DNA from: an alpha proteobacterium IMCC14465
GTDB taxonomy: Bacteria > Pseudomonadota > Alphaproteobacteria > RS24
Reading direction: 5' to 3'
Length of the DNA stretch: 64,000 bases
Assembly (NCBI GenBank): GCA_000293845.2
Contig: ALYF01000003.1
Location: forward strand, 372,001-436,000
Every line of letters starts with the position of its first letter. Position 1 is the stretch's first letter. Of this stretch, positions 51,325 through 59,686 are shown in pieces. The notes under the pieces were generated by a model, which was not told the DNA's origin, made no database searches, and saw only the letters and a program-made list of their open reading frames with translations. The translations under genes were made by a program, and so were the position numbers.

Positions 51325-52524
51325 CTATTCGTTCATCCCAAAAATTGAGACCGCGGCGACATTTCTGTTTGGAATGCCGCCAAGATTATGCGCCAAGCCG
51401 AATTTGGGATCTTTAAGCTGGCGGTCATTGGCGCGACCCAGTAATTGCAGATAAATTTCATAGGTCATTCGCAGGCCGGATGCGCCAACAGGATGACCGA
51501 AACATTTGAGACCACCATCAATTTGGCAGGGAATATCGCCATCCGCATCAAATCTTCCATCCAAAATATCTTTTGGTGCCATGCCGTCTTCGGAGAGCCA
51601 GAGGTCTTCCATCAGCACAAGCTCGGTAATAGAGAAGCAATCATGCACTTCGGTCATGCTGATATCTTCGCGTGGGTTACTGATACCCGCCTCGGCATAA
51701 GCCCGCTCGGAGGCTTTGCGTGTTGTGATTGTTCCTGCGCCATCCCAAGATTGATGACCCATTTCGACACCATTAGACGGCGATAATTGCATGGACTTCA
51801 CGGTTACAAAATTTTCGCCGACAAGTTCCTTGGCAATCTCTGGGCGGGCGACAATCGCGCATGACGCGCCGTCAGATACACCACAGCAGTCAAACACGCC
51901 CAACGGGAAGGCCACAGGCGGCGCATTGAGAATTTGTTCAATGGTCAGCTTTTTGCGGAGATGTGCTTTCGGGTTCAAGAAACCGTTTTCATGGCTTTTC
52001 CACGAAACATGCGCCATGGCTTTTTTAAGGTCTGCCATGTCCATCCCAAATTTATGCGCATAGGCTGCGCCAAGTTGAGCAAACGCACCGGGCGGGGTAA
52101 AGCCGGGCTGATAGAGGTCTTCAAATGTCCCTTTGGTTCTTTCGGGCAGGCCTGCAAAGCCGGTGTCTTTCAATTTCTCGCAACCGACTGCCAGCGCAAT
52201 ATCGCATGCGCCTGCTGCCACGGCATAGACCGCGCCGCGCAAAGATTCCGTTCCGGTTGCACAAAGATTTTCAACACGGGTGACGGGGATGTTTGGTAAG
52301 CGCAGATATTGCGACAGCGGATAGGCTGATTTGCCAACATTTTGCTCGTCATAGAAAACGCCGAACCATGCCGCGTCTATGCTGTTTTTTTCAATCTTAG
52401 CATCGGCCAGTGCTTCTTCGAAGGCTTCCGTGATGAGGTCTTCGGGGCGTGCGTCCCAGCGCTCGCCGAATTTGCTACAGCCCATGCCGATAATGGCAAC
52501 TTTATCTTTAATGCCTTCTGCCAT
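51325..52524 (-). CDS. SCP2-type thiolase (acetyl-CoA acetyltransferase family)
   Basis: A 399-residue thiolase-fold enzyme. The nucleophile cysteine is C88 (N-L-C-A-T-G-T-E), H-D-C-F-S is present near residue 292, and the G-H344-P-V-G-A-S-G motif keeps the catalytic histidine, with the adjacent C341 preceding it. Unlike the paralogue at 9517, it therefore looks like a functional thiolase. Typical of SCP2-type enzymes acting on branched or bulky 3-ketoacyl-CoAs. It lies between an SDR and the HMG-CoA-synthase-like fusion gene. Confidence 0.9.
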   Translation of the reverse strand: MAEGIKDKVAIIGMGCSKFGERWDARPEDLITEAFEEALADAKIEKNSIDAAWFGVFYDEQNVGKSAYPLSQYLRLPNIPVTRVENLCATGTESLRGAVYAVAAGACDIALAVGCEKLKDTGFAGLPERTKGTFEDLYQPGFTPPGAFAQLGAAYAHKFGMDMADLKKAMAHVSWKSHENGFLNPKAHLRKKLTIEQILNAPPVAFPLGVFDCCGVSDGASCAIVARPEIAKELVGENFVTVKSMQLSPSNGVEMGHQSWDGAGTITTRKASERAYAEAGISNPREDISMTEVHDCFSITELVLMEDLWLSEDGMAPKDILDGRFDADGDIPCQIDGGLKCFGHPVGASGLRMTYEIYLQLLGRANDRQLKDPKFGLAHNLGGIPNRNVAAVSIFGMNE

Positions 52525-52539
52525 GTCTGCCCTTTTCTC

Positions 52540-53988
52540 TCACATTTGTCTCTTAGAGGCAGCTTTCCAGAAATATCTGTGGAAGCCGCGTTTATCGTCA
52601 ATATCCTTGATACGGAAATCCATCTCGACCTTGTCACCAATGGCAATATCGCCAGGGGCAAAGCCGGTCATTTCGATGAACATATTACCGCCGCCTTCAA
52701 AGGAAATATTCCCGTAAATCAGCGGTGGGTTGCGGTTAAAGGCCATCCAATCTTCTGTGAAAGATTTGACCGTGGCGGGGATATCGGCAAAGCGGTAATC
52801 CTGCTGGGTATCCAGTGCGTTACAGTCGGGGTTGACGCATCGTCTGGCTTTGGGGAATTGGGGTGTCTCGCATGACGTGCAGAAACCACCTACAAGGCCG
52901 TAAATATCGCGGCTTTTATCAAAGGCGACGGTTTGTGCGGTTCGATTGTCACGTTCAGCCCGCATCCCCCAATCTGGATGAAACTGCCCATTAGAGGCAA
53001 GAAAACGTGGGTAATTATCTTCAATCCGTAAATGGCTCATAAAGCTCTGCACCGTGATTGAAGCCTGATAATCGCTAATATGCTCAGTCGTTCTCAGAAG
53101 AATGGCATCCATGCCCTGACCGAAACCGGTAAGCAAAATCAGACTGCCCGGCGCGGCGCGGTCGAGGCAGTCATTCAGCATCAGCAATGGATGCGCGACA
53201 CCCGAAAAGCCGCAATCCGTAAAGAGCGCATCCGCGACAGCACCCTCTTTAATGCCGCATATGCGGGCAATGGCACGGGCATGCGACGGATAGGCGACGG
53301 GTAGAATAAAATGGTCAATATCGTCTACGCTCAGATTATTTTCCTGCAAAATCGTCGCGATGAGAGGTGAGGCGATTTTGGCAATACCTTCCTCCCGAAC
53401 CCAGCGCTCTTCCAGCACATAATCTGTGCCGCTTTCTGCAGTGCGGTAATGATCAACAAAATCGGAACGCACAGACTGAGTGGCAATCAATTCGGCGATT
53501 ACATTGTCCGATCCGGTCAGTATAGCTGCACCAGCATCTCCGGCCAGCATTTCCATGACATTTGCTGGTTGAACAGGCTTCTTTTCACCTGCCGCAATAA
53601 GCAGACCGTCGCTTTGATTTTGGCAGGCCGCGACAAGTGGGGCCAGCGCCGCACGCTGACTGCCGGACGAGTCGTGACAATGTGTGTGGTCAGCTAAATC
53701 AAGCGCAGCGGCAACGATGCCGGCATTAGAACGGTCAAGAAACGGTGCTGTTGTGGAGGCAAAACTCAGCTGTTGCACTTTCGTGGCATCGGCGGTGGTG
53801 AGAAGTTGACGCGCGGCGGCGACGGCGAGTGTGACGGCATCTTCGTCCCAGTCGGCATAGCTTCTTTTGCCTTTTGCATAGGCCTTCAGCCCGCCTTGAA
53901 TCCAGCCAATCTGGTCAAAAATAGCCTGACGCGAAATCGCCTGAAAAGGCAAATAACTTCCATATGCAATAAGCCCGAACTGTCCCAT
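52540..53988 (-). CDS. HMG-CoA-synthase-like domain fused to zinc-ribbon/OB-fold (DUF35)
   Basis: A 482-residue two-part protein. Residues 1 to about 350 have the thiolase-fold HMG-CoA-synthase-like layout (G-S-Y-L-P near the start, D-E-D-A-V-T-L-A at 48-55). At the expected catalytic-cysteine site the sequence is H-D-S-S-G-S-Q-R-A-A-L (105-115), so serine sits where cysteine is normal. A zinc ribbon follows with C370/C373 and C384/C389, then an OB-fold to the end. Related alphaproteobacterial and mycobacterial proteins are of uncertain function. It could serve as the DUF35 partner of the thiolase downstream. Confidence 0.82.
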   Translation of the reverse strand: MGQFGLIAYGSYLPFQAISRQAIFDQIGWIQGGLKAYAKGKRSYADWDEDAVTLAVAAARQLLTTADATKVQQLSFASTTAPFLDRSNAGIVAAALDLADHTHCHDSSGSQRAALAPLVAACQNQSDGLLIAAGEKKPVQPANVMEMLAGDAGAAILTGSDNVIAELIATQSVRSDFVDHYRTAESGTDYVLEERWVREEGIAKIASPLIATILQENNLSVDDIDHFILPVAYPSHARAIARICGIKEGAVADALFTDCGFSGVAHPLLMLNDCLDRAAPGSLILLTGFGQGMDAILLRTTEHISDYQASITVQSFMSHLRIEDNYPRFLASNGQFHPDWGMRAERDNRTAQTVAFDKSRDIYGLVGGFCTSCETPQFPKARRCVNPDCNALDTQQDYRFADIPATVKSFTEDWMAFNRNPPLIYGNISFEGGGNMFIEMTGFAPGDIAIGDKVEMDFRIKDIDDKRGFHRYFWKAASKRQM

Positions 53989-53997
53989 CGCTAAACC

Positions 53998-55233
53998 TTA
54001 TTCCCCGGCTTTGGCAGCGTAGGGGTCCATAATATAAGGCCCCATTAAAGGCTCAATGCGTGTACCTTCGGGGAGGTTATCTTCGCCAATAAGTTTATCG
54101 AGATGTTCATGCCAGTGATAGATGCGTCTTTCCTGATAGGAAAGCGGTGTACCTTGAAAGCCATCTGACTCTACCGAGATTTGAATTTGTTCGGCAAATT
54201 GTGTGTCTTCTTCGAGGATTTTATCAAAATTCCCGAGGCGGGTTTCCCAGATATCCGGTAAAGGGCCATCTCCCCAATCCGGTGCAACCCAGACAACTTC
54301 AATTTCCATCGTGTTAATCGTTTTCGGCCAGAAGATAATTAATGAATTGCCGCTGGCATAAGGTGGGCAGATAATATTGGGGTAAATATTATAAGAAAAA
54401 TTATTCACGCGCCCGACTTCGCCGACAGTCTCGACTTCCGGCAGGCCTGCGACGCCCGGGTCAACCCAGTCAGGGTCGCGGTGCGGGGTGACCATGCGTG
54501 AATGACCATTCGGCCATAGCTCAATATAAGTACCAAGATGGTCGAGAAATCGATCAACGGTTTTTTGGTGAATGGATTTCAGATGATAGGTCTCCTGAAA
54601 CGCATCCAGCAGGATTTTGACATTGCACTTAATATCTAATGTCGTTTTACGCACAAGGCGCATATTTTCACTTTGAAATTGCGCCATATCAGTCGGGACA
54701 GGATGAAGGTAATCCATAAGCGGCTTCGCATCCTTATCCAGATTGACGAAAACCATTTTACCGAAAACCTCAACGGCGACCTCTACCAGATTATGACAGG
54801 ATTTATCAAAATCGGGGAAATCGCGCGGGTCGCGCATATTAATCAGTTGACCTTTATCGTCATAAGACCAGCCATGATAGGTGCAAACGAAAAGATTACG
54901 GCGGCCTGTTTGCTCGCGCACAACCGGTGCGCCGCGATGGCGGCAGGTATTGTAGAAACCGCGCAATTTGTCATCGCGTCCGCGTACAATAAAAATTGGC
55001 GAACCGATACGCTCCCAGAGATAAAAACTGCCTGGCTCAGCTAGTTCATCCATATGACAAGCGTATAACCAGCTTTTTTTCCAGAGATGTTCTATTTCAA
55101 GGTCAAAAAAAGCCTGATTTGTATATCTTTCGGCTGGAATTGGCGGCAATTTAGGGAATCCCGGGGGTGGGCCTTCACGGGACTGCTCATATGCCATGCC
55201 TTTTTTTAACGTTTCTATGCGTGCAGCGTCCAT
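53998..55233 (-). CDS. Rieske ring-hydroxylating oxygenase alpha subunit
   Basis: A 411-residue oxygenase starting at ATG 55233, preceded by TAGGA; an in-frame extension to 55305 is not supported. Rieske ligands C97-x-H99 and C117-x2-H120; iron ligands H217 and H222 in D-A-F-Q-E-T-Y-H-x4-H. The conserved N-W-K before this site is N-V-K. First gene of the operon with the HMG-CoA-synthase-like fusion, thiolase and dienoyl-type SDR, so it likely starts a pathway leading to a CoA thioester. Divergent from the CoA-transferase operon. Confidence 0.92.
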   Translation of the reverse strand: MDAARIETLKKGMAYEQSREGPPPGFPKLPPIPAERYTNQAFFDLEIEHLWKKSWLYACHMDELAEPGSFYLWERIGSPIFIVRGRDDKLRGFYNTCRHRGAPVVREQTGRRNLFVCTYHGWSYDDKGQLINMRDPRDFPDFDKSCHNLVEVAVEVFGKMVFVNLDKDAKPLMDYLHPVPTDMAQFQSENMRLVRKTTLDIKCNVKILLDAFQETYHLKSIHQKTVDRFLDHLGTYIELWPNGHSRMVTPHRDPDWVDPGVAGLPEVETVGEVGRVNNFSYNIYPNIICPPYASGNSLIIFWPKTINTMEIEVVWVAPDWGDGPLPDIWETRLGNFDKILEEDTQFAEQIQISVESDGFQGTPLSYQERRIYHWHEHLDKLIGEDNLPEGTRIEPLMGPYIMDPYAAKAGE

Positions 55234-55334
55234 TTGACATCCTAAATTAGTAAAAATTTCAGAGTAAGTATCAATACATATAAAGAAAATGTATATAACT
55301 CTCAATCATACCAGTACACTTTTATGAAAAGAAT

Positions 55335-55346
55335 TATTACGTAATA
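55335..55346. promoter_or_regulatory. TATTACGTAATA palindrome between divergent operons
   Basis: A perfect 12-base palindrome in the 138-base region between the oxygenase (53998) and CoA-transferase (55372) operons, 26 bases before the second start. Its TACGTAAT part also occurs in the 9061 dyad before another thiolase/acyl-CoA dehydrogenase operon. Confidence 0.35.
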
Positions 55347-55371
55347 GCTAATCTTTTGTAAGTATGAACAT

Positions 55372-56574
55372 ATGTCTAAACCTCTAGAAAATATAAGAAT
55401 TGTCGATATTGGCCGTTATGTCGCAGGCCCTTATTGTGCCACACTTTTAGGTGCATTGGGGGCAGATGTTATTCGTGTCGAACGTCCCGATGGTGGAGAG
55501 GACAGATTTATTTCGCCGCTTTCTTTTGATGAGGATGGGCAGCCCAATGAGGGTGGTCTGATATATCAAACCGGATGGGGTAAAAAATCATTATCGTTGA
55601 ATCTCTCCGACGAGCGCGGGCGCGAGATTTTGCGTAAGCTTGTTGAGACTGCAGATATTGTGGTGGCAAATTTGCCGCCAGTGGCATTGCAACGCCTCGG
55701 TTTGGACTGGGAGACGTTATCACAGCACCGCCCCGAGATTATTCTCGTAACCCAAACGGGTTTTGGTGACACAGGACCTGATAGCGCCAAGGGTGGTTTT
55801 GACGGTATCGGGCAGGCAATGTCCGGCGCGATGTATCTGACGGGAACGCCCGGTAATCCGGCTAAGGCGGGGGCGCCTTATGTTGATTATGCGACAGCGC
55901 TTATGTCTGCTTTTGCGACCATGGCAGCGTTAATGGACCGCGATAAAACTGGTAAAGGCCAGCATGTTCAGACTTCTTTATTGAATACGGCGCTGGCGGT
56001 AATGAACGCGCATCTAATTGAACAGAGTGTGACGGGTATTAATCGTGTTGGCACTGGTAATCGTGTGCAGACCTCTGCGCCATCGGATGTGTTCGCAACA
56101 TCAGATGGGCATATTCTGGTGCATACAGTCGGTAATAATTTGTTCAAACGCTGGGCGGAGACCGTCGAAAGACCTGAGCTTGTCGAAGATGAGCGTTTTC
56201 AATCCGACCAGCAACGCGGCGATAATAATGATGTTTTATGTGATATCATGGCGCGCTGGTGTGCGCCGCTGACAACCTCGGAGGCATTGGCAAAACTTCA
56301 GGAAAAAGGTGTGCCAAGTGGGCCGGTCTTGTCATTACAGCAAGCCCTTGACAATCCGCAGGCCGATGCCATGTCTTACTTTACATCAGTTGCAGTCAAT
56401 GGACAGGATGGCGCGTTTGCCCCTGTTTTGGGTCTGCCGGCGCAATTTTCATCATTGACCCCGAATGCGCCAAGCGCGCCACCGGAAATCGGGGGGCATA
56501 ATACAGAAATTTTGGGTGAGCTTGGCTTATCCAAATCACAAATTGAAGAACTAAAGGAACAAGGCATTATTTAG
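55372..56574 (+). CDS. CaiB/BaiF family CoA-transferase
   Basis: A 400-residue class-III CoA-transferase. The N-terminal A-D-V-I-R-V-E-R-P is typical, T-G-F-G-D-T-G-P follows, and the catalytic aspartate is D172 in P-Y-V-D-Y-A-T-A. It moves CoA from a donor thioester onto a carboxylate, often for carnitine, bile acid or terpenoid acids. First gene of a rightward operon with an acyl-CoA dehydrogenase and a Rieske ferredoxin. Gives the island a second way of CoA activation beside three ligases. Confidence 0.93.
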   Translation: MSKPLENIRIVDIGRYVAGPYCATLLGALGADVIRVERPDGGEDRFISPLSFDEDGQPNEGGLIYQTGWGKKSLSLNLSDERGREILRKLVETADIVVANLPPVALQRLGLDWETLSQHRPEIILVTQTGFGDTGPDSAKGGFDGIGQAMSGAMYLTGTPGNPAKAGAPYVDYATALMSAFATMAALMDRDKTGKGQHVQTSLLNTALAVMNAHLIEQSVTGINRVGTGNRVQTSAPSDVFATSDGHILVHTVGNNLFKRWAETVERPELVEDERFQSDQQRGDNNDVLCDIMARWCAPLTTSEALAKLQEKGVPSGPVLSLQQALDNPQADAMSYFTSVAVNGQDGAFAPVLGLPAQFSSLTPNAPSAPPEIGGHNTEILGELGLSKSQIEELKEQGII

Positions 56575-56590
56575 CCGATAGGGAGACATT

Positions 56591-57754
56591 ATGGATTTCA
56601 AATTAACCGAGGATCAGCAGGCATTTCAGCAAACTGCGAGAGATTTTGCCCAATCCGAATTGCCCGAAGCGGCACAAATTTGTGAGACAGAGGCCTCGCC
56701 GCCGACGCATGAACTCATCCGTAAATATGGTGAGATGGGCTTTCTGGGCATTAATGTGCCGGAAGAATATGGTGGGCTTGGGCTTGGTAATATTGATGCG
56801 CTGATTGTGCTGGAAGAATTTGCCAAAATCTCGTCTGCTATTGCCTTTCCAGTATTTGAATCCTGTGTTGGGCCTGTCAAAGCGATTGAGCATTTTGCCG
56901 AAGAGGATCTGAAAAAGAGAGTCATTCCTGAAGTCTGTTCCGGTGATATGATTGTGGCGGTTGCCATGTCCGAACCGGATGCGGGGTCAGCTCTGACGGA
57001 TTTGAAGACCAAAGGCCGTGTGACGAATGACAAGGTTATTTTGAACGGGTTGAAGAGATGGTGTTCCGGCGGCGGTCATGCGGATGGCTATGTTGTTTAT
57101 TGTCGCTTGTCCGATGATCCGGGCGCAAAAGGTATTGGTGCGGTGTTTGTCGAAAAAGACGCGCCAGGTATTTCTTTCGGCCAGCAGGAAAGCTTGATGG
57201 GTTTTCGCGGCGTGCCATCTTGTGACATTTTCCTGGATGATGCGGAAGTGCCGTTGGAAAATATCATTGTGCCGGCTGGTGGGTTCAAAAAGCTGATGGA
57301 AGCGTTTGATTTGGAGCGTTGTGGCAATGCGACCATGGCGCTTGGTCAGGCTTCCGGTGCGTTGGAAGATGTCATGGCTTATGTGCAGGACCGCAAGCAA
57401 TTCGGCAAACCTATTGTCGATTTTCAGGCTGTCCAGATTAGACTTGCGGAAATGCAGATGCGTGTCGAAGCGGCGCGTCTTCTTATTCACCGTGCGGCCT
57501 CTAATGCGGAAGATAATCTGCCGAGTATTCTCGACTCTTCTGTTGCCAAATGTTTCGCCAATGAAATTGCACGCGAAGTCACATCCAATGCCGTTCAGAT
57601 GATGGGCGCTTATGGCTATTCTAAAGATTTCAATATGGAACGCCGGATGCGTGACTCATGGGGTTGGGGTATTGCCGGCGGTGCGATTGATATTCAGAAA
57701 GTGAATATTGCCTCCGCTATGGTGGGTCGACGTTTCAATCAACGCGCTCAATAA
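56591..57754 (+). CDS. Acyl-CoA dehydrogenase
   Basis: A 387-residue acyl-CoA dehydrogenase with P-E-E-Y-G-G-L-G (57-64), A-M-S-E-P-D-A-G-S-A (125-134) and R-K-Q-F-G-K-P. The common Y-E-G-T segment that carries the catalytic glutamate is I-A-G-G-A near 361-365, so that residue is absent; E242 in D-L-E-R falls where isovaleryl-CoA dehydrogenase keeps its catalytic glutamate, so the enzyme may still be active. It follows the CoA-transferase by 16 bases. Confidence 0.9.
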   Translation: MDFKLTEDQQAFQQTARDFAQSELPEAAQICETEASPPTHELIRKYGEMGFLGINVPEEYGGLGLGNIDALIVLEEFAKISSAIAFPVFESCVGPVKAIEHFAEEDLKKRVIPEVCSGDMIVAVAMSEPDAGSALTDLKTKGRVTNDKVILNGLKRWCSGGGHADGYVVYCRLSDDPGAKGIGAVFVEKDAPGISFGQQESLMGFRGVPSCDIFLDDAEVPLENIIVPAGGFKKLMEAFDLERCGNATMALGQASGALEDVMAYVQDRKQFGKPIVDFQAVQIRLAEMQMRVEAARLLIHRAASNAEDNLPSILDSSVAKCFANEIAREVTSNAVQMMGAYGYSKDFNMERRMRDSWGWGIAGGAIDIQKVNIASAMVGRRFNQRAQ

Positions 57755-57786
57755 GGGTAAAGATAGGCGTTTCGCAGGAGTTTCCG

Positions 57787-58104
57787 GTGTCAGATAATTT
57801 TGTGTTAGCAACAGGGGTCGATACCCTTGCAGATAATGAAAATCGTGCCTTTGATTTAAACGGCGTGTCGGTTCTGATTTGTAAAACTGTAGATGGTATT
57901 TATGCCGTAGAAAATATGTGCACGCATCAGCTACAGCCGCTTGAGGGCGGGCGTATACGCGGTTGCTTCGTGTTCTGTCCGCTCCATGGGCAGAGATTTG
58001 ACCTAAAAGACGGCTCGCCTATCGGTGCCTTAACGAAAAAACCGATACGGGTTTTTCCGGTCAAAATAGAAAATGACGATATTTATGTGGATATGGGTGC
58101 TTAA
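57787..58104 (+). CDS. Rieske-type [2Fe-2S] ferredoxin
   Basis: A 105-residue soluble Rieske protein starting at GTG 57787 behind GCAGGAG. Cluster ligands are C45-x-H47 and C64-x2-H67. Size and pattern match the ferredoxins that pass electrons to ring-hydroxylating oxygenases. It is the only such carrier in the window and could serve several of the seven oxygenases. No ferredoxin reductase lies nearby. Its stop codon overlaps the convergent phosphatase gene by four bases. Confidence 0.93.
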   Translation: MSDNFVLATGVDTLADNENRAFDLNGVSVLICKTVDGIYAVENMCTHQLQPLEGGRIRGCFVFCPLHGQRFDLKDGSPIGALTKKPIRVFPVKIENDDIYVDMGA

Positions 58105-58994
58105 TCTGCCGCGAGGTAGCGCCTGTGCAATTCGTCCATTTCTGAAACCCCAAGCCCTAGACCCTCTTTGAGAAAACCCTCAACGGAACCATATGTTTCG
58201 TGGATGGTCTCAAAGCCGGCCTGTAGGTAATCTGCCTGTACTTTCATCACCGCATCAAGCAAATCATCTGAGATATCGCGATCAAGACGATCTCTGAGGT
58301 TTTTCTTCCGAATTTCTGTGGAAGATGCCGTGAGCGTGTTGGTCAATAAATAATCCTGCATGATGACGTCTTCCGGCACTTTAAGAGCCGATAAAATCAT
58401 CGCCGCGGCAAAGCCTGTGCGATCCTTACCGCCCATGCAGTGAAACAGAAGCGGGATATTCTCATCTTCAAGCAGCAACTTGAAAAAATCTGCGAACACA
58501 TTGTGATGATGGCTGACAAAGCGACGATTGGCAGCTCTCATCATGTCATGCATATGGCTGGCATCTGATAAATCACCACTGAAAAGACTGCGCCACATAT
58601 CTTCCACAAAGGCGCCGCCCTCAAAAACTTCCATCCATAAAGTCTGCGTGTCCTCCAGAGCATCGGTTCGGCTGGGGGCTTCTTTCCTCTCATGGTCTGA
58701 GCGAAAGTCGATGATTTTGCGAATATTAAGCCTTTTAAAATAATCCATATCCGCGTCAGTCAGAGCGGAAAGTCTATCGGCTCTGTAAATCACACCCCAT
58801 TTAATGGCTTTGCCTTCCTCATTGAGATAGCCGCCCATATCGCGAAAATTACGTGGCCCATCAAATGGCAGGCACCGCCATTTCTCGCGCTCGCTCTTGT
58901 CGGTTGTCGCCGGTATAGGGCGCGCCTCAGCTTGAGCTAATGGGGCTTGAGCTAATGGGGTTTGGTCGGTGTCTTGTGAATTTTTATCTAGCAT
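58101..58994 (-). CDS. Protein-tyrosine-phosphatase-like protein
   Basis: A 297-residue cysteine phosphatase of the Y_phosphatase3 group. The signature is H-C186-M-G-G-K-D-R192-T-G, with R-N-F-R-D-M-G-G (48-55) and Y-R-A-D-R-L near the start, and an aspartate-containing loop before the signature. Members act on phosphotyrosine, phosphoinositides or small phosphates; the true substrate is unknown. The N-terminus carries a duplicated P-L-A-Q-A encoded by a 15-base repeat. It marks the edge between the catabolic island and general metabolism. Confidence 0.88.
   Translation of the reverse strand: MLDKNSQDTDQTPLAQAPLAQAEARPIPATTDKSEREKWRCLPFDGPRNFRDMGGYLNEEGKAIKWGVIYRADRLSALTDADMDYFKRLNIRKIIDFRSDHERKEAPSRTDALEDTQTLWMEVFEGGAFVEDMWRSLFSGDLSDASHMHDMMRAANRRFVSHHHNVFADFFKLLLEDENIPLLFHCMGGKDRTGFAAAMILSALKVPEDVIMQDYLLTNTLTASSTEIRKKNLRDRLDRDISDDLLDAVMKVQADYLQAGFETIHETYGSVEGFLKEGLGLGVSEMDELHRRYLAAD
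58930..58959. repeat. 15-bp in-frame tandem duplication
   Basis: GCTTGAGCTAATGGG occurs twice in direct succession (58930-58944, 58945-58959), giving P-L-A-Q-A twice in the phosphatase N-terminus. Confidence 0.85.
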
Positions 58995-59068
58995 CTAGTA
59001 CTTCTTATCCAGGCTTATATTCAATACGGTGCAACTTAACGCAGTTTTGTAACAACAATATGATGCGC

Positions 59069-59686
59069 CTAGTCTAAATCAAGAATTGATTTTAACCAGT
59101 CCATAAACGCATCTCCTGTGGCGACGCGGTCAATATCTTTGGCGTTGAGCATGGAAAGCGCCGCGCCAGTTTCAAACTGAATGGTCTGGGTCGCGCGTTT
59201 GGAAACATCCGTCTCGGCAGATATTTTGCCGAGGCTTTTGAGGCGTGAAAAAAGTTTTTCCAGATAGGCGGTGCGTGCAGCCTCAGCCTGTCTGAAACGG
59301 GATCTGAAAATCGGGTTCTGGGCGGCAAACCCCATTAATTCGAGACGTACCCGCCAGTGGTCTCTCATCGTCTCATCATAAGGCAGGCCGCGCTTAATAT
59401 TGTCCAGAAGGGCAATTGATGGTTTCGGGTGATGTGGCAGCAAGGCGCCTTGTTGCATGGCTGGCAAGATTTTATCACTGAGCACCGCGCTGATGAGGTC
59501 TTCTCTGGAGGTAAAGTGATAGGTCAGTGTGCCAAGCGAACAATGAGCATGCCGCGCAATATGACGGAATGTTAGCCTGTCTAGGCCATGAGCTGCGATA
59601 AAGTCATAGGCCACCTCAATTAAACCTGCAGAGCCGATACGGCGGGTGGCATTTCTTGATGCATTATCGGATGTTTTAACGTCCAT
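59069..59686 (-). CDS. TetR-family transcriptional regulator
   Basis: A 205-residue TetR-type repressor. The N-terminal helix-turn-helix covers about residues 17-65 (F-I-A-A-H-G-L-D-R-L-T-F-R-H-I-A and L-G-T-L-T-Y-H-F-T-S-R-E-D-L). The start codon shares one base with the cysNC stop (TAATG), so it is the last gene of the sulfate-activation operon. A perfect 20-base palindrome upstream of cysD (62563) is a likely binding site, which would make the operon self-regulated. The ligand is unknown. Confidence 0.9.
   Translation of the reverse strand: MDVKTSDNASRNATRRIGSAGLIEVAYDFIAAHGLDRLTFRHIARHAHCSLGTLTYHFTSREDLISAVLSDKILPAMQQGALLPHHPKPSIALLDNIKRGLPYDETMRDHWRVRLELMGFAAQNPIFRSRFRQAEAARTAYLEKLFSRLKSLGKISAETDVSKRATQTIQFETGAALSMLNAKDIDRVATGDAFMDWLKSILDLD

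Noticed and set aside
50440-55305. Assignment to the acyclic terpene (Atu) pathway
   Set aside because: The SDR resembles citronellol-type relatives, but the hallmark geranyl-CoA carboxylase genes are absent.
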